From Bacteroidota bacterium (lineage in GTDB: Bacteria > Bacteroidota > Bacteroidia > Chitinophagales > BACL12): 61,126 nt of DNA. The position numbers and the translations under genes were made by a program. Positions 33,793 to 43,853 of this stretch are shown piece after piece. The notes beneath the pieces were generated by a model. It saw only the letters and a list, made by a program, of their open reading frames with translations. It was not told where the DNA came from and searched no databases. Position 1 is the first letter of the stretch. Each line of letters begins with the position of its first letter. The DNA lies in contig JAKQVC010000014.1 in NCBI GenBank assembly GCA_029571985.1, positions 1-61,126 on the forward strand, written 5' to 3'.

Positions 33793-35713
33793 ATTTCTCA
33801 AATCTTCCCTGTTTTATTTCTTCCACCACACCCGGGTCTAATAAAGTAGTGGTATCACCAATATTATCCAATTCACCTTCAGCAATTTTTCGGAGTATTC
33901 TGCGCATTATTTTTCCGCTTCTTGTTTTAGGCAAGCCACTCACAAATTGAATTTTATCCGGCTTTGCAATAGCGCCAATTACACGGGTAACTGTCTGCAA
34001 AATATCCTGTTGTGTTAAATGTGTATCTGCAAGAGAATCGCCGGCATATACCACGTAGGCATAAATGCCCTGACCTTTAACATCATGCGGAAAACCAACA
34101 ACAGCACTTTCAATAACACCGGCATGCATATTAATGGCGTTTTCCACTTCAGCCGTACCAATTCGATGTCCACTCACATTTAATACATCATCAACCCGAC
34201 CGGTAATTCGATAATTACCCTTTTCATCGCGATAAGCGCCATCGCCTGTAAAGTACATATTCGGATACGTTGCAAAATAATTTGTTCTGCACCGTTCATG
34301 GTCGCCATAAGTTGTTCGGATAACGGAAGGCCATGGTGCGGTTAAACATAAGTTTCCGCTCACATTATTTTCATGAATAATTTCTCCCTTTTCATCAACC
34401 AAAACCGGTAGCACTCCCGGCAAAGGCAGTGTGGCAAAAGCCGGTTTAGCCGGTGTTATTCCTGCCAGATTGCTAATTAAAATACCACCCGTTTCAGTTT
34501 GCCACCAGGTATCAACGATAGGACATTTCTCTTTTCCAACCTGCGTATAATACCATTGCCAGGCCTCTTCATTTATGGGTTCGCCAACAGTGCCCAATAT
34601 GCGCAATGATTGTAGGCTTCTGCCCGCCAGCGGGGCAGTGCCAAAACTCATCAGGCTTCGGATAGCAGTAGGCGCCGTATATAAAATATTAACCTGATGC
34701 TTGTCGACAATATCCCAAAAACGCGATGCATCCGGCCAGGTTGGAATACCTTCAAACATCAGACTGGTTGCACCGGCACTTAATGGTCCGTACACGATAT
34801 AGCTATGTCCGGTAATCCAACCGATATCCGCTGTGCAAAAATGTATTTCACCGGGTTGGTATTGAAACACATTAATAAACGAATAATTTGTATATACCAT
34901 ATATCCTGCACACGCATGCACTACACCTTTTGGTTTTCCGGTTGAGCCACTAGTATATAAAATAAACAGCGGATCTTCACTTTCCATTACTTCCGGTTCA
35001 AAATCATGTAAACCAAGTGTTTCAATTTTTTTTATTTCATCTTCCCACCACACATCGCGTCCTTTAATCATACTAATGGGTGTTCTGGTGCGGGTACTTA
35101 CAATTACACGTTTTACAAAAGGACATGCAATTAAGGCATCATCAATTACTGCTTTTAATGGAATATCTTTTGTGCCCCGAAATGCGCCATCGCTTGTAAT
35201 AATAAATTCAGCATGTGCATCCTGCAACCTGTCGGCAATACTCTGGGCGCTGAATCCGCCAAAAATAACTGAGTGAATTGCACCTACCCTTGCACAAGCC
35301 AAAACAGCAATGGCTAATTCAGGTGTCATACCCATGTAGATACAAACACGATCGCCCTTGTTTACACCATTATTGCGTAAAACATGTGCGAACTGACAAA
35401 CCTTATCATATAATTGCCTGTAGGTGAGTACCCGATGTGCTTCTTCAGGATCATTCGGTTCCCAAATGATGGCTGGCTGATTGCCTTTATCGGTTAAATG
35501 TCTGTCAATACAATTCTCCGTTATATTCAATTTCCCACCCATGAACCAACGCACATGCGGTTCAACAAAATTCCAATCAAGTGTAAGATCCCAGGGTTTT
35601 CGCCATTGAAAATGTGCTGCAATATCAGCCCAAAATGCAGCGGGATTTTCTATGCTTTTTGCATAAGCTTCTTCATAAGCATGCATGCTTTTTATCTGAT
35701 ATGGGTATGACAT
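33791..35713 (-). CDS. acs: acetyl-CoA synthetase
   Basis: A 640-aa AMP-forming acetate:CoA ligase, near the usual ~650. It shows the adenylate motif YTSGSTGKPKGVVH, the acetate pocket WWQTETGG, the hinge YFTGDGAYRDEKGNYRITGR with VDDVLNVSGHRIGTAEVE, and the C-terminal PKTRSGKIMRR, whose lysine is the catalytic and acetylation-controlled residue. It converts acetate to acetyl-CoA for growth on acetate and scavenging. It is monocistronic, convergent with the T9SS gene and separated from the DinB-like gene by 74 bases. Confidence 0.97.
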   Translation of the reverse strand: MSYPYQIKSMHAYEEAYAKSIENPAAFWADIAAHFQWRKPWDLTLDWNFVEPHVRWFMGGKLNITENCIDRHLTDKGNQPAIIWEPNDPEEAHRVLTYRQLYDKVCQFAHVLRNNGVNKGDRVCIYMGMTPELAIAVLACARVGAIHSVIFGGFSAQSIADRLQDAHAEFIITSDGAFRGTKDIPLKAVIDDALIACPFVKRVIVSTRTRTPISMIKGRDVWWEDEIKKIETLGLHDFEPEVMESEDPLFILYTSGSTGKPKGVVHACAGYMVYTNYSFINVFQYQPGEIHFCTADIGWITGHSYIVYGPLSAGATSLMFEGIPTWPDASRFWDIVDKHQVNILYTAPTAIRSLMSFGTAPLAGRSLQSLRILGTVGEPINEEAWQWYYTQVGKEKCPIVDTWWQTETGGILISNLAGITPAKPAFATLPLPGVLPVLVDEKGEIIHENNVSGNLCLTAPWPSVIRTTYGDHERCRTNYFATYPNMYFTGDGAYRDEKGNYRITGRVDDVLNVSGHRIGTAEVENAINMHAGVIESAVVGFPHDVKGQGIYAYVVYAGDSLADTHLTQQDILQTVTRVIGAIAKPDKIQFVSGLPKTRSGKIMRRILRKIAEGELDNIGDTTTLLDPGVVEEIKQGRFEK

Positions 35714-35787
35714 TGGTTTAATATTGTGTGCTAATGTAATTACCGTTTGTGGAAATTCTATTATGATGCCGCTTTAAATTTTAAAGT

Positions 35788-36264
35788 TCATTTAATGGTT
35801 TCTGCAGCCAGTATTTTTTTGAGCAAAACAATTTGTCCCAAGTGATAATATCCGTGCTCAATCAACGCTTCCAGATTGCGTTGCCAGGTGCCATACTGAC
35901 TATCAACAAACGTAGATTGCAGTTGCTGCGCTGACAAGGCTTCTATACGCTCTGCCATGGCTTCTGCATGAGTATATAAATCTTGTCGAAGTGCATCCCA
36001 TCGCTCTGCATGATTAATAGGTAGCATATCAAAACTGTGTTTGTCGCTGATGGTCAAGGGTTTTCCATCCATCACATCCAATATACCTGCGATATAGTAA
36101 TTCAAATGACCGGTTAGCATGGCAATATTATTGCATCCATCTATCTGCCGAACAGCCTGTTGCCAGTGGACACTATCCAGTTCCTGTTTACAATTTGTGT
36201 TCGCTATCCACCGGCCTGACAGGTAGACTTCGCGCAATCGATTTGACAGGTCTATTGACATCAT
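35788..36264 (-). CDS. DinB-like metal-binding four-helix protein
   Basis: A 158-aa cytoplasmic protein of the DinB/YfiT superfamily. The histidine triad that binds a divalent metal is visible: one His in MLTGHLNYYIAG (about residue 52), and the pair in EHGYYHLGQIVLL (about 138-142). Family members are often thiol-dependent transferases or hydrolases, but the substrate cannot be assigned. A second in-frame ATG follows the first directly. A TACTTTTA box lies 7 bases upstream. Confidence 0.75.
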   Translation of the reverse strand: MMSIDLSNRLREVYLSGRWIANTNCKQELDSVHWQQAVRQIDGCNNIAMLTGHLNYYIAGILDVMDGKPLTISDKHSFDMLPINHAERWDALRQDLYTHAEAMAERIEALSAQQLQSTFVDSQYGTWQRNLEALIEHGYYHLGQIVLLKKILAAETIK

Positions 36265-36472
36265 ATGAGGATAAAAGTAGCTTTTCCGGAATTATTTAAT
36301 GGATACTTTTTGCCACTCCATATTGTCTGTATGGATGCCTAAATTCTGAGATTGCTGTTATCCATTATCGCCAAACATCAAACGCCGCTGGTAATATTTT
36401 GTCGAATAACCTCAAGTGTTCCGCGAAATCTGATAATTTTACAGTTCTCTACTATATCCTACATTTTACAAT

Positions 36473-36480
36473 TATCTTTA
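36473..36480 (+). promoter_or_regulatory. -7-like promoter box of the FG-GAP gene
   Basis: TATCTTTA ends 4 bases before the ATG at 36485. Confidence 0.55.
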
Positions 36481-36484
36481 TACT

Positions 36485-39400
36485 ATGTATTCCCGTTACT
36501 TAACTCCCCTTTTTATCCTCGTTGCGCTCAGCTGCAATGCACAGGTTACTCCGTTTACAGAAGGCGCCGGTTGGTCTGATCATGGTCCTTTAAGTTTCTC
36601 CGGTTTTGGCTGGGGGATGTCAACCGCAGGTGATGTAAATGGCGATGGTTATGAAGACATGATTGTTTCAGCAATTGACTACTCAAATCCCGATGAAATT
36701 GAAGAGGAGGAGGGTAGGATTTTTCTGTACTACGGCGGTCCTGACGGATTAAGCGAAACGGCGGACTGGACGTATGAAAGCAATGCGGCGGTTACCGTGT
36801 TGGGTTTCAGCGTTTCCGGCGGCGATGTAAATGGCGATGGCTACAGCGATATCGTGGCCGGTGGTTTGCAATGGACAGGCGTTGCAGATGACGAGGGTCG
36901 CGTGTTTTTATGGTACGGCAGCCCGACAGGTCCTAACGTTGGCGAACCAGACTGGACATTATCCATGGGACAGGAAGGTGCCTTATTTGGCAGTGGGGTT
37001 GCCATGAATGGCGATTTAAATGGAGATGGTTTTGACGACCTGTTTATGAGTGCAAAACAATGGAGCGGACCGGAACCAGATGAAGGTAAGGTGTGGCTAT
37101 ATTGGGGCAGTCCGGATGGCCCTGTAGAAAGTGGTTGGACTTACGAGCCAAACCAGGCACAGGCAATTTGCGGATTTCCAGTAAATTATGCCGGCGATGT
37201 GAATGGCGACAATTATGATGACGTAGTTATTGGTATAAATGCTTATGATTCTCTTGAAGAGAACGACGGGCTTGTAGTTTTATACTATGGCGGACCCGGC
37301 ATGCCAAATACGGCTCCTGACTGGACGGCCTCGAGCGGACAAAAGAAAAGCAGCTTTGGCCATTGGACAGATGGCGCCGGTGATGTGAATGGTGATGGCT
37401 ATGACGATGTGTTCTGCGCAGCCATTTTATATGAAGATATTCTTGCTGAAGGAAGCGAAGGCCGCGTATTTATTTATTATGGCGGGCCGGATGGTCCGAG
37501 TATAACGCCTGACTGGTATGGTGAACTCAACCAGTATCAGGCACAGTTAGGCTATTCATGTGCAAGCGCCGGTGACATCAATAATGATGGCTACGACGAT
37601 CTTATTGCAGGTGCAAAATATTACGACGCCGGTTTTGAAGATGAAGGTGGTGCATTTGTTTGGTTTGGTGGACCTGATGGTGTTGAAGCTGATTATTGCT
37701 GGGAGGGAACCGGTGGTCAGGATATTGCCTACTATGGCCGGATGGTTGGTGGCGCCAGCGATTTTAATAATGATGGGTACGAAGATTTTTATGTTGGAGC
37801 TTATCGTTATTCAGCAGAAAATGAACAAGATGGCGAGGCTTATGTGTATTATGGTGGACCGCGTCAATCTGATTTCCATTATGCCACAGATCATTTTTGT
37901 ATTGGTACTGATAACCCAACCCCAATTATTGATGGCATTGCAGGTGGTACATTTTATTCACCCACAGCTGTCATTAACACAACAACCGGAGAAGTGGATT
38001 TAGACGCTACAGGTGTTGGCGTTTTTGAAATCACCTATACAGCTCCTGAAAGTTGTCCGCGGACAATGACTTTTGAAATTGAAGATCCATCGGTAATTGA
38101 TTATTTCGATTATCCGAGTGATACTTACTGTATGGATTATGTGTCAATTATTCCAACTATTGCAGCTGGCGCATCAGGTCATTTTTATGCAGATGACATT
38201 ACTGTTGACCCAATTACCGGATTAATTACTGCAGATGCTTTAATGACAGGTACACACACTATTTATTTTGAAGTTACCACTGAAGGCGGATGTGTATATA
38301 TTGAATCTGAGGATATCACCATTTTACCTGCTACAGAAATTATGTTTTCGGATGATGTATTTTGCCGCGATGCTGCATTTACCACGCCGGTAGTTACCAA
38401 CGAGGGTGGTGTATTTTCAAGTGATGATCTTGTTATTGACGCGGCATCGGGAACAGTTAACTTATTAGCATCACCAAGCGGTGGTCCTTTTGCTGTATAT
38501 TATACGGCAATGGCATATTGCCCGCAAGCAATTACCTATATCAGCATTGATTCAGCCGATCATGCTTTAGCTGCATTTGATTATGCTGTTGATACTGTTT
38601 GTAATACTGAAGCAGGATTTTCTCCATCAGTTACGCCTTTAATGCCGGGAGGAACGTATTCATCTGATGGCGCATCTGTAGATCCTGAAACCGGTATGAT
38701 AAACCCAGGATTAACCGCTCCAGGCACATACGCTATATTTTATGATGCTATGGATGGCAGCTGTGCCATTAACGGCGTTACCTATATTACTGTTATTGAG
38801 GGTGTTGATGCAGCCTTTGGCTATGGTGCTGACGAGTATTTATTGGGCACGCCAAATCCAACTCCAACGGCTGTTATGACCGGCGGCACGTATACTGCTG
38901 ATCCGGCTACGCTCGTATTAAATGCCTCAACCGGTGAAATTGATTTAACATTAAGTGAAAGCGGTACATATTATGTGACTTACACTGTTGCTAATGATTT
39001 TTGCTCAAGTGCATTTGTTGACACCATTATCATTTATCCGGCATGCACCGAACCGGATTCTCTCGAAATCATCAGCGTTACTACAACTTCTGTTTGGGTA
39101 GGTTGGGGAACCGTGCCAGGATATGATACCTATACTGTTCAATTAATACAGCCCGACGGCAGCACTGTAGATTTTACATGTGCATGTACTAATCATTTGT
39201 TTGAAGGATTAATACCTGATACTACGTATAGCTTCCGTGTTATGGTTGACTGTGCCGGACTGGATGTTGCATGGAGTGAAGAAACGTCATTCAGAACAGA
39301 AAAAGAATTAGACATTGCCTCTTTACAACCACAACTATTTAGCATTTATCCTAACCCTACAAGCGGTGAATTCCAATTATTATTCCAAGAACCAACAGTT

Positions 39401-39565
39401 GGAAATGCCATCATTTTTGATGCGAGCGGAAAACAGGTTTACAATTTATCTTTAAATGGTCAAACCCATTATCCGGTTGATATGCGCGACCAACCACAAG
39501 GCATGTTTTTGCTGCGTGTTGTAACGGAAAATGCTGAAGCTTCAACACTTATTGTAAAACAATAA
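36485..39565 (+). CDS. FG-GAP beta-propeller surface protein with Ig-like repeats and T9SS sorting domain
   Basis: A 1026-aa exported protein. After a short signal peptide (LFILVALSCNAQ), residues ~35-465 contain seven FG-GAP repeats with calcium loops such as DVNGDGYED, DVNGDGYSD, DLNGDGFDD, DVNGDNYDD, DVNGDGYDD, DINNDGYDD and DFNNDGYED, enough for one seven-bladed integrin-like propeller. Residues ~470-850 hold five ~75-80-residue repeats of Ig/SprB-like type (GGTFYS, TGEVDL, GTYYVTYT signatures). An FN3 domain (~855-940) and a type A sorting domain (IYPNPTSGE, QPQGMFLLRV) close the protein. It is probably an adhesin or gliding-type surface protein; a single-gene unit. Confidence 0.9.
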   Translation: MYSRYLTPLFILVALSCNAQVTPFTEGAGWSDHGPLSFSGFGWGMSTAGDVNGDGYEDMIVSAIDYSNPDEIEEEEGRIFLYYGGPDGLSETADWTYESNAAVTVLGFSVSGGDVNGDGYSDIVAGGLQWTGVADDEGRVFLWYGSPTGPNVGEPDWTLSMGQEGALFGSGVAMNGDLNGDGFDDLFMSAKQWSGPEPDEGKVWLYWGSPDGPVESGWTYEPNQAQAICGFPVNYAGDVNGDNYDDVVIGINAYDSLEENDGLVVLYYGGPGMPNTAPDWTASSGQKKSSFGHWTDGAGDVNGDGYDDVFCAAILYEDILAEGSEGRVFIYYGGPDGPSITPDWYGELNQYQAQLGYSCASAGDINNDGYDDLIAGAKYYDAGFEDEGGAFVWFGGPDGVEADYCWEGTGGQDIAYYGRMVGGASDFNNDGYEDFYVGAYRYSAENEQDGEAYVYYGGPRQSDFHYATDHFCIGTDNPTPIIDGIAGGTFYSPTAVINTTTGEVDLDATGVGVFEITYTAPESCPRTMTFEIEDPSVIDYFDYPSDTYCMDYVSIIPTIAAGASGHFYADDITVDPITGLITADALMTGTHTIYFEVTTEGGCVYIESEDITILPATEIMFSDDVFCRDAAFTTPVVTNEGGVFSSDDLVIDAASGTVNLLASPSGGPFAVYYTAMAYCPQAITYISIDSADHALAAFDYAVDTVCNTEAGFSPSVTPLMPGGTYSSDGASVDPETGMINPGLTAPGTYAIFYDAMDGSCAINGVTYITVIEGVDAAFGYGADEYLLGTPNPTPTAVMTGGTYTADPATLVLNASTGEIDLTLSESGTYYVTYTVANDFCSSAFVDTIIIYPACTEPDSLEIISVTTTSVWVGWGTVPGYDTYTVQLIQPDGSTVDFTCACTNHLFEGLIPDTTYSFRVMVDCAGLDVAWSEETSFRTEKELDIASLQPQLFSIYPNPTSGEFQLLFQEPTVGNAIIFDASGKQVYNLSLNGQTHYPVDMRDQPQGMFLLRVVTENAEASTLIVKQ

Positions 39566-39663
39566 CCAAAACACCTCTTACCCGCTTGCAGAACATTTCA
39601 GGCATTTTGCCGATAAACTGCGCGGTGTTGCATAATACATAATACATTCATTTCAGGCAGAAA

Positions 39664-39671
39664 TATTTTTG
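39664..39671 (+). promoter_or_regulatory. -7 promoter box of the ABC transporter operon
   Basis: TATTTTTG ends 6 bases before the ATG at 39678 and fixes that start over the TTG at 39669. Confidence 0.6.
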
Positions 39672-39677
39672 CCTGAA

Positions 39678-40619
39678 ATGAATGTTATGTCAAACACATC
39701 TGCCTGTATTCTTACGCATCATCTTACCCACCAATTCGGGAAGGATGCGCCTGTAGTCAATCAGGTCAATCTGGAAGTACCTGTTGGAAGCATATATGGA
39801 TTCCTCGGACCAAACGGCGCGGGGAAAACCACCACTATGCGCCTGCTATTAGGCCTTCTGAAAAAACAACAAGGCACCATCCAGATTTTAGGTAAGCCAC
39901 TGGATGCGCACCGGGTATCAATTATGCAATCAGTTGGAACCATGATTGAGTCGCCAAGTGTATATGCGCATTTGTCGGCAAGAGAAAACCTGCGTATTCT
40001 GCAACATATTTACACCTGCAAACCCGAACGCATTGAAGCGGTTCTTCAGATAACCGGTATTGCAGACACAGGAACAAAACCAGCGGGGAAATTCAGCTTA
40101 GGCATGAAGCAGCGTTTGGGTATAGCCATGGCGCTGCTTAACGAACCACAATTGCTGATATTAGACGAGCCTACAAATGGACTTGACCCGAATGGCATGA
40201 TAGAAGTCCGTGAATTATTACACAAACTGCATCAGGAATCCGGAATAACCATTTTCGTATCAAGCCACCTGCTTTCTGAAATTGAAAAATTAGCTACACA
40301 TACCGGAATTATTCACCGTGGGTCGATGCGCTTTCAAGGCAGCATGCAGGCATTGCGTCAGGCGCAGGAAAAGAAAGCGGTTACAAGCATTCTGGCTGAT
40401 AATATGGTTCGCGCGAAGGAAATTCTCAACGACATGCACATTTTATCAGAAACAGAAAACAACTACATCACCATAAGTGGTCAGGCCCCTGAAAACATTA
40501 TTCGACTGAACAAACGATTGGTTGAAGGAGGCGTTGGCATCATGGAAATTACAACCCGGAAACACGATTTAGAAAATATATTTATGAACCTCATACAAAA
40601 TGAATATGCAAATCATTAA
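39678..40619 (+). CDS. ABC transporter ATP-binding protein (BcrA-like)
   Basis: A 313-aa ATPase subunit with all motifs intact: Walker A GPNGAGKTTT, Q-loop near VGTMIESPSVY, signature FSLGMKQRLGIA, Walker B LLILDEPTNGLDPNG, and H-loop VSSHLLSEIE. The C-terminal extension is typical of the bacitracin/lantibiotic-resistance (CcmA/BcrA) group. It overlaps the permease gene by 20 bases. Further downstream on the same strand lie a LytS-type kinase and a LytTR regulator, a set often used to sense and export cell-wall-active peptides; this role is inferred. Confidence 0.9.
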   Translation: MNVMSNTSACILTHHLTHQFGKDAPVVNQVNLEVPVGSIYGFLGPNGAGKTTTMRLLLGLLKKQQGTIQILGKPLDAHRVSIMQSVGTMIESPSVYAHLSARENLRILQHIYTCKPERIEAVLQITGIADTGTKPAGKFSLGMKQRLGIAMALLNEPQLLILDEPTNGLDPNGMIEVRELLHKLHQESGITIFVSSHLLSEIEKLATHTGIIHRGSMRFQGSMQALRQAQEKKAVTSILADNMVRAKEILNDMHILSETENNYITISGQAPENIIRLNKRLVEGGVGIMEITTRKHDLENIFMNLIQNEYANH

Positions 40620-41373
40620 CAGTATTCGCGCCGAATGGCTTAAAACAAAACACAGCACCGCATCCTGGTTGTGTTTAATAGGTGGAACCTTTATTCCATT
40701 GATATTTATTGTGGGACTTTTGAAAGATCACCGCACGATTGATATGTATACAGACGTGCCAAATGCATGGACATACTATTTCTTTCAGGTATGGCAATAT
40801 ATGCAGGTGTTTCTTTTACCCATGGGATTAATTCTGGCCACCAGCCTGATTACGCAGGTAGAATTCAGAAATAATACCTGGAAGTTAGTACATACCACAC
40901 CTCAGCCCTACGCACATATTTTTATTGCCAAGTTTATTGTGCTGCTGGGTATGACTTTATTGTTTTTTATTTACTTTAATATCAGCTGGTATATTTCGGC
41001 TGTGGTTCCCTCCTTTGTTTTCGATGGTAGTTTTCCGAAGGCGGATTTTCCATGGAATCAATTCTTCATGAGTAATTGGAAAATATTTCTGACCTGCCTG
41101 CCTGTGCTTGGGCTGCAATTCTTGTTGAGTATGCATTTCAAAAATTTTCTGATTGCTATTGGCGGCGGTTTATTATTATTAATCGGCTCACTGATTCTTG
41201 CCGGCAATTGGACTTATGCTTATCTTATTCCTTATACCTATCCAACCTTAAGTTTTATGGGTGATGCGGCATTCGTACAACAGATACACATGTATGCATT
41301 TTGTGCCGGCTATTTTGCCTTGTTTATTGCTGTCAGCTATGTATTGTATAGCCGCAAAACCGAAAAGGGATGA
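40600..41373 (+). CDS. ABC-2-type transporter permease
   Basis: A 257-aa inner-membrane protein with about six hydrophobic segments. The N-terminus INSIRAEWLKTKHSTASWL and the block TSLITQVEFRNNTWKLVHTTPQ are typical of the BcrB/YtrC-like permeases that pair with BcrA ATPases. The start overlaps the ATPase gene; an in-frame ATG six bases on is equally possible. No ATP-binding motif is present, as expected. Confidence 0.85.
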   Translation: MNMQIINSIRAEWLKTKHSTASWLCLIGGTFIPLIFIVGLLKDHRTIDMYTDVPNAWTYYFFQVWQYMQVFLLPMGLILATSLITQVEFRNNTWKLVHTTPQPYAHIFIAKFIVLLGMTLLFFIYFNISWYISAVVPSFVFDGSFPKADFPWNQFFMSNWKIFLTCLPVLGLQFLLSMHFKNFLIAIGGGLLLLIGSLILAGNWTYAYLIPYTYPTLSFMGDAAFVQQIHMYAFCAGYFALFIAVSYVLYSRKTEKG

Positions 41374-41455
41374 GGATGGTATGCGGATAATCCCGCAGCA
41401 AACAAATACCGATACCATTAAGTTTAAACGGAACTTGTATATTTAAATCAACAAG

Positions 41456-42520
41456 ATGAAAAAGTATGTAATCATATTGCTCAATATTGGCTACTGGGCT
41501 GTATTTATGTTATTGCTGTTTGTATTGTTTGGACTTATAACACAGGCAACAGCCGTTGAAAATCAGGAAGATACCCCTACCTTGTGGGAGTGGATGCGGT
41601 TTATGTTCAGCACCACAATTTTGCCGGCGCTCGTTTGTTTTTATTTAAACTACTTTGTCGTATTCAACCGCTTCCTGCGCAAACGGAAAATCGGTGCCTT
41701 TTTTCTGGCGTTGTTAGGTTCAGGATTAATGGCGGGAACCATTGGAGCCTTATCCGGTGCAGCACCCTGGTTTATTGGCGGCGAATTTTACATAGCCAAA
41801 ATGACCTTTGCTAGCGCGATGACAATCATTCTGTTATTAGGTTTTGTAGCATTACTCAGTGGCATTATTGGTTTAGTTATGCGCGGATTTATAACCTGGT
41901 ATGGAGAAATCCGAATTAAAGAAGAGCTCACTAATCGCAACACCGAAATGGAGCTTTCTTTAGTAAAAAGTCAGATTAATCCACATTTTCTGTTTAACAC
42001 CATCAATAATATTGATGTGCTCATCAATAAAGACCCTGATATGGCCTCCCGGTATTTAAACGAGCTGTCAGACATCATGCGGTTCATGCTTTACGAAACG
42101 AAAACTGATCGGGTGCCTTATACACGCGAAATTGCATATATCGAAAAATATATCGGACTTCACCGTATTCGCAACAGCAATCCCGACTATGTACATTTTA
42201 ATCAGGAGGGGAGTGCCGCCAACTTAATGATACCGCCAATGCTGTTTATTCCGTTTATAGAAAATGCATTTAAACATGTGGGTGATAAAAAAAGGTCGCC
42301 GGCTATTGACATTCGATTAATTGCCAATTCGAAAGAACTTACTTTTATTTGTTCGAATCATTATTTCACTTTTCCGGACGTTCTGGAAGCGAAGCCTGAC
42401 AGTGGATTAGGCAATGGACTAATTGAGCGGAGATTAGCTTTACTCTTCCCCAACCGACACACCCTGACGGTTGACACAACAAATAATATATACACAGTAA
42501 CACTTAAAATAGTACTTTAG
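41456..42520 (+). CDS. LytS-family sensor histidine kinase
   Basis: A 354-aa inner-membrane kinase. Four hydrophobic segments occupy about residues 5-145, without a separate sensor domain. The HisKA-like box KSQINPHFLFNTINNID (about 172-188) carries the phospho-accepting His of the His_kinase family. The ATP-binding part shows the N-box IPFIENAFKHV and GLGNGLIERRLALLFP. It phosphorylates the LytTR regulator encoded 4 bases downstream. The gap to the permease gene is 82 bases, with a weak TATATTTA box 10 bases before the ATG. Confidence 0.9.
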   Translation: MKKYVIILLNIGYWAVFMLLLFVLFGLITQATAVENQEDTPTLWEWMRFMFSTTILPALVCFYLNYFVVFNRFLRKRKIGAFFLALLGSGLMAGTIGALSGAAPWFIGGEFYIAKMTFASAMTIILLLGFVALLSGIIGLVMRGFITWYGEIRIKEELTNRNTEMELSLVKSQINPHFLFNTINNIDVLINKDPDMASRYLNELSDIMRFMLYETKTDRVPYTREIAYIEKYIGLHRIRNSNPDYVHFNQEGSAANLMIPPMLFIPFIENAFKHVGDKKRSPAIDIRLIANSKELTFICSNHYFTFPDVLEAKPDSGLGNGLIERRLALLFPNRHTLTVDTTNNIYTVTLKIVL

Positions 42521-42524
42521 CCCC

Positions 42525-43208
42525 ATGCGTTGCATCGCCATTGAAGACGAACCTTTAGCACTGGAGCGATTGTTGCAATACATTGGCAAGTTGCCTGAAT
42601 TGCAATTGGATGCCACCTTCGACAACGCGCCGGATGCTTTGGTATATATTCGTAATCATCCTCCCGACATCTTATTTGTTGACATCAACCTGGGTGAAAT
42701 GACAGGCATTCAGCTACTTGAAACCTTGCGACCAGATTGCGCCATCATTATAACAACTGCTTATCAGGAATTTGCCCTTAAAGGATATGAACTGAATGTG
42801 ACAGATTATTTAATGAAACCATACACGTTCGATCGCTTTTTTCAGGCGGTAGAAAAGGCCAAAAATACACGCCTAAAAACAGAGTCGCCTGACAAGTCGT
42901 ATATCTTCATTAAAACAGAGTATCGTCTCGAAAAAGTAATGCTCGATGAAATTATTTTTATTGAAGGGATGCGAGATTACCGGCGGGTGCATTTACGTGA
43001 CAGAAGCATTATGACTCTCCAAACCTTTAAAGAATTTGAAAGTCAGTTGCCCGGTCATATGATTTGCAGAATACATAAATCGTATATGGTTTCCATAAAC
43101 AATATAACCTCCGTCGAAAAAGACAGGGTGTTGATTGCAGGAAAGCGCTTACCTGTTTCTGAAACGTATAAAAAAGATTTTCTGGCTTTAATCGGCGCCG
43201 GAAAATAA
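42525..43208 (+). CDS. LytTR-family response regulator
   Basis: A 227-aa regulator. The receiver domain (residues 1-118) has the acidic pair IEDEP, the phospho-accepting Asp in ILFVDINLGEMTG (about residue 50), and the switch region VTDYLMKPY. The C-terminal LytTR DNA-binding domain (about 125-225) shows IFIEGMRDYRRVHL and the FxRIHKSYMVS-type block MICRIHKSYMVSINNI. The pair with the LytS kinase probably controls the preceding ABC transporter operon; the target site was not identified. Confidence 0.93.
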   Translation: MRCIAIEDEPLALERLLQYIGKLPELQLDATFDNAPDALVYIRNHPPDILFVDINLGEMTGIQLLETLRPDCAIIITTAYQEFALKGYELNVTDYLMKPYTFDRFFQAVEKAKNTRLKTESPDKSYIFIKTEYRLEKVMLDEIIFIEGMRDYRRVHLRDRSIMTLQTFKEFESQLPGHMICRIHKSYMVSINNITSVEKDRVLIAGKRLPVSETYKKDFLALIGAGK

Positions 43209-43220
43209 GCTGCGTATGTA

Positions 43221-43853
43221 CTATTTTTTAATAAAAATATAGCCCCCTTTGGTGGCACCCCAAACCTGGTTGCCCTTATCATCAAATCCCTGATCCCAGG
43301 AAATAAGCTGGCCATTTTTTAATTCAATTTTTGTTGTGGCATATGTTGCGCCACGCAAATCAGAAGGACAGGCATCGCCATCTGTTCCTCCTGTGTATAC
43401 ATCGCCATCTTTTATTAAGGTAACTGTACATCCATCCTTTAACTCGAGTAAATCAAAGGTGAGTTTGTTTTGTTTTGATGCATCGGCATGCAGGCCGGCG
43501 AAGGAGAGGGCATCCTTTATTGTATAAATATCACTTGTAAATTGATTTTGAGCCGGGTGTTGGAGATGATATACCCGCTGGCGATAAGGCTTATCTAAAT
43601 TAGAAGCAACAGCTTGTTCAACGTACAACCACTTTCCATCCGTTCGGTCGCTCCAGATTTCCGTCATAATTAAGCTGATATTATAATAATCGGAATCCAT
43701 GAGCGCCTGCTGTTCGCTTGTAAATGTTCCCGTCATCAATGACGCCAATGTATTTAATTCAGCATCACCACCTTTTTCGGAAGATGTATGCCGGAGAGAG
43801 GAACACGCCCCGCAGATTAAGACTAAACTGATGACAAGCAATTTATTCGACAT
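43221..43853 (-). CDS. CpcT/CpeT-family lipoprotein
   Basis: A 210-aa protein of the CpcT/CpeT chromophore-lyase superfamily. The lipobox LICGAC near residue 15 marks it as a lipoprotein. Family features include LASLMTGTFTSEQQA at the start of the domain, the block WLYVEQA, RQRVYHL, DGCTVTLIKDG and TYATTKIELKNGQLISWDQG. In cyanobacteria this fold attaches bilins to phycobiliproteins. Bacteroidota have no phycobilisomes, so here it more likely binds a hydrophobic ligand at the envelope; the function is unknown. It is monocistronic and convergent with the LytTR gene. Confidence 0.85.
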   Translation of the reverse strand: MSNKLLVISLVLICGACSSLRHTSSEKGGDAELNTLASLMTGTFTSEQQALMDSDYYNISLIMTEIWSDRTDGKWLYVEQAVASNLDKPYRQRVYHLQHPAQNQFTSDIYTIKDALSFAGLHADASKQNKLTFDLLELKDGCTVTLIKDGDVYTGGTDGDACPSDLRGATYATTKIELKNGQLISWDQGFDDKGNQVWGATKGGYIFIKK

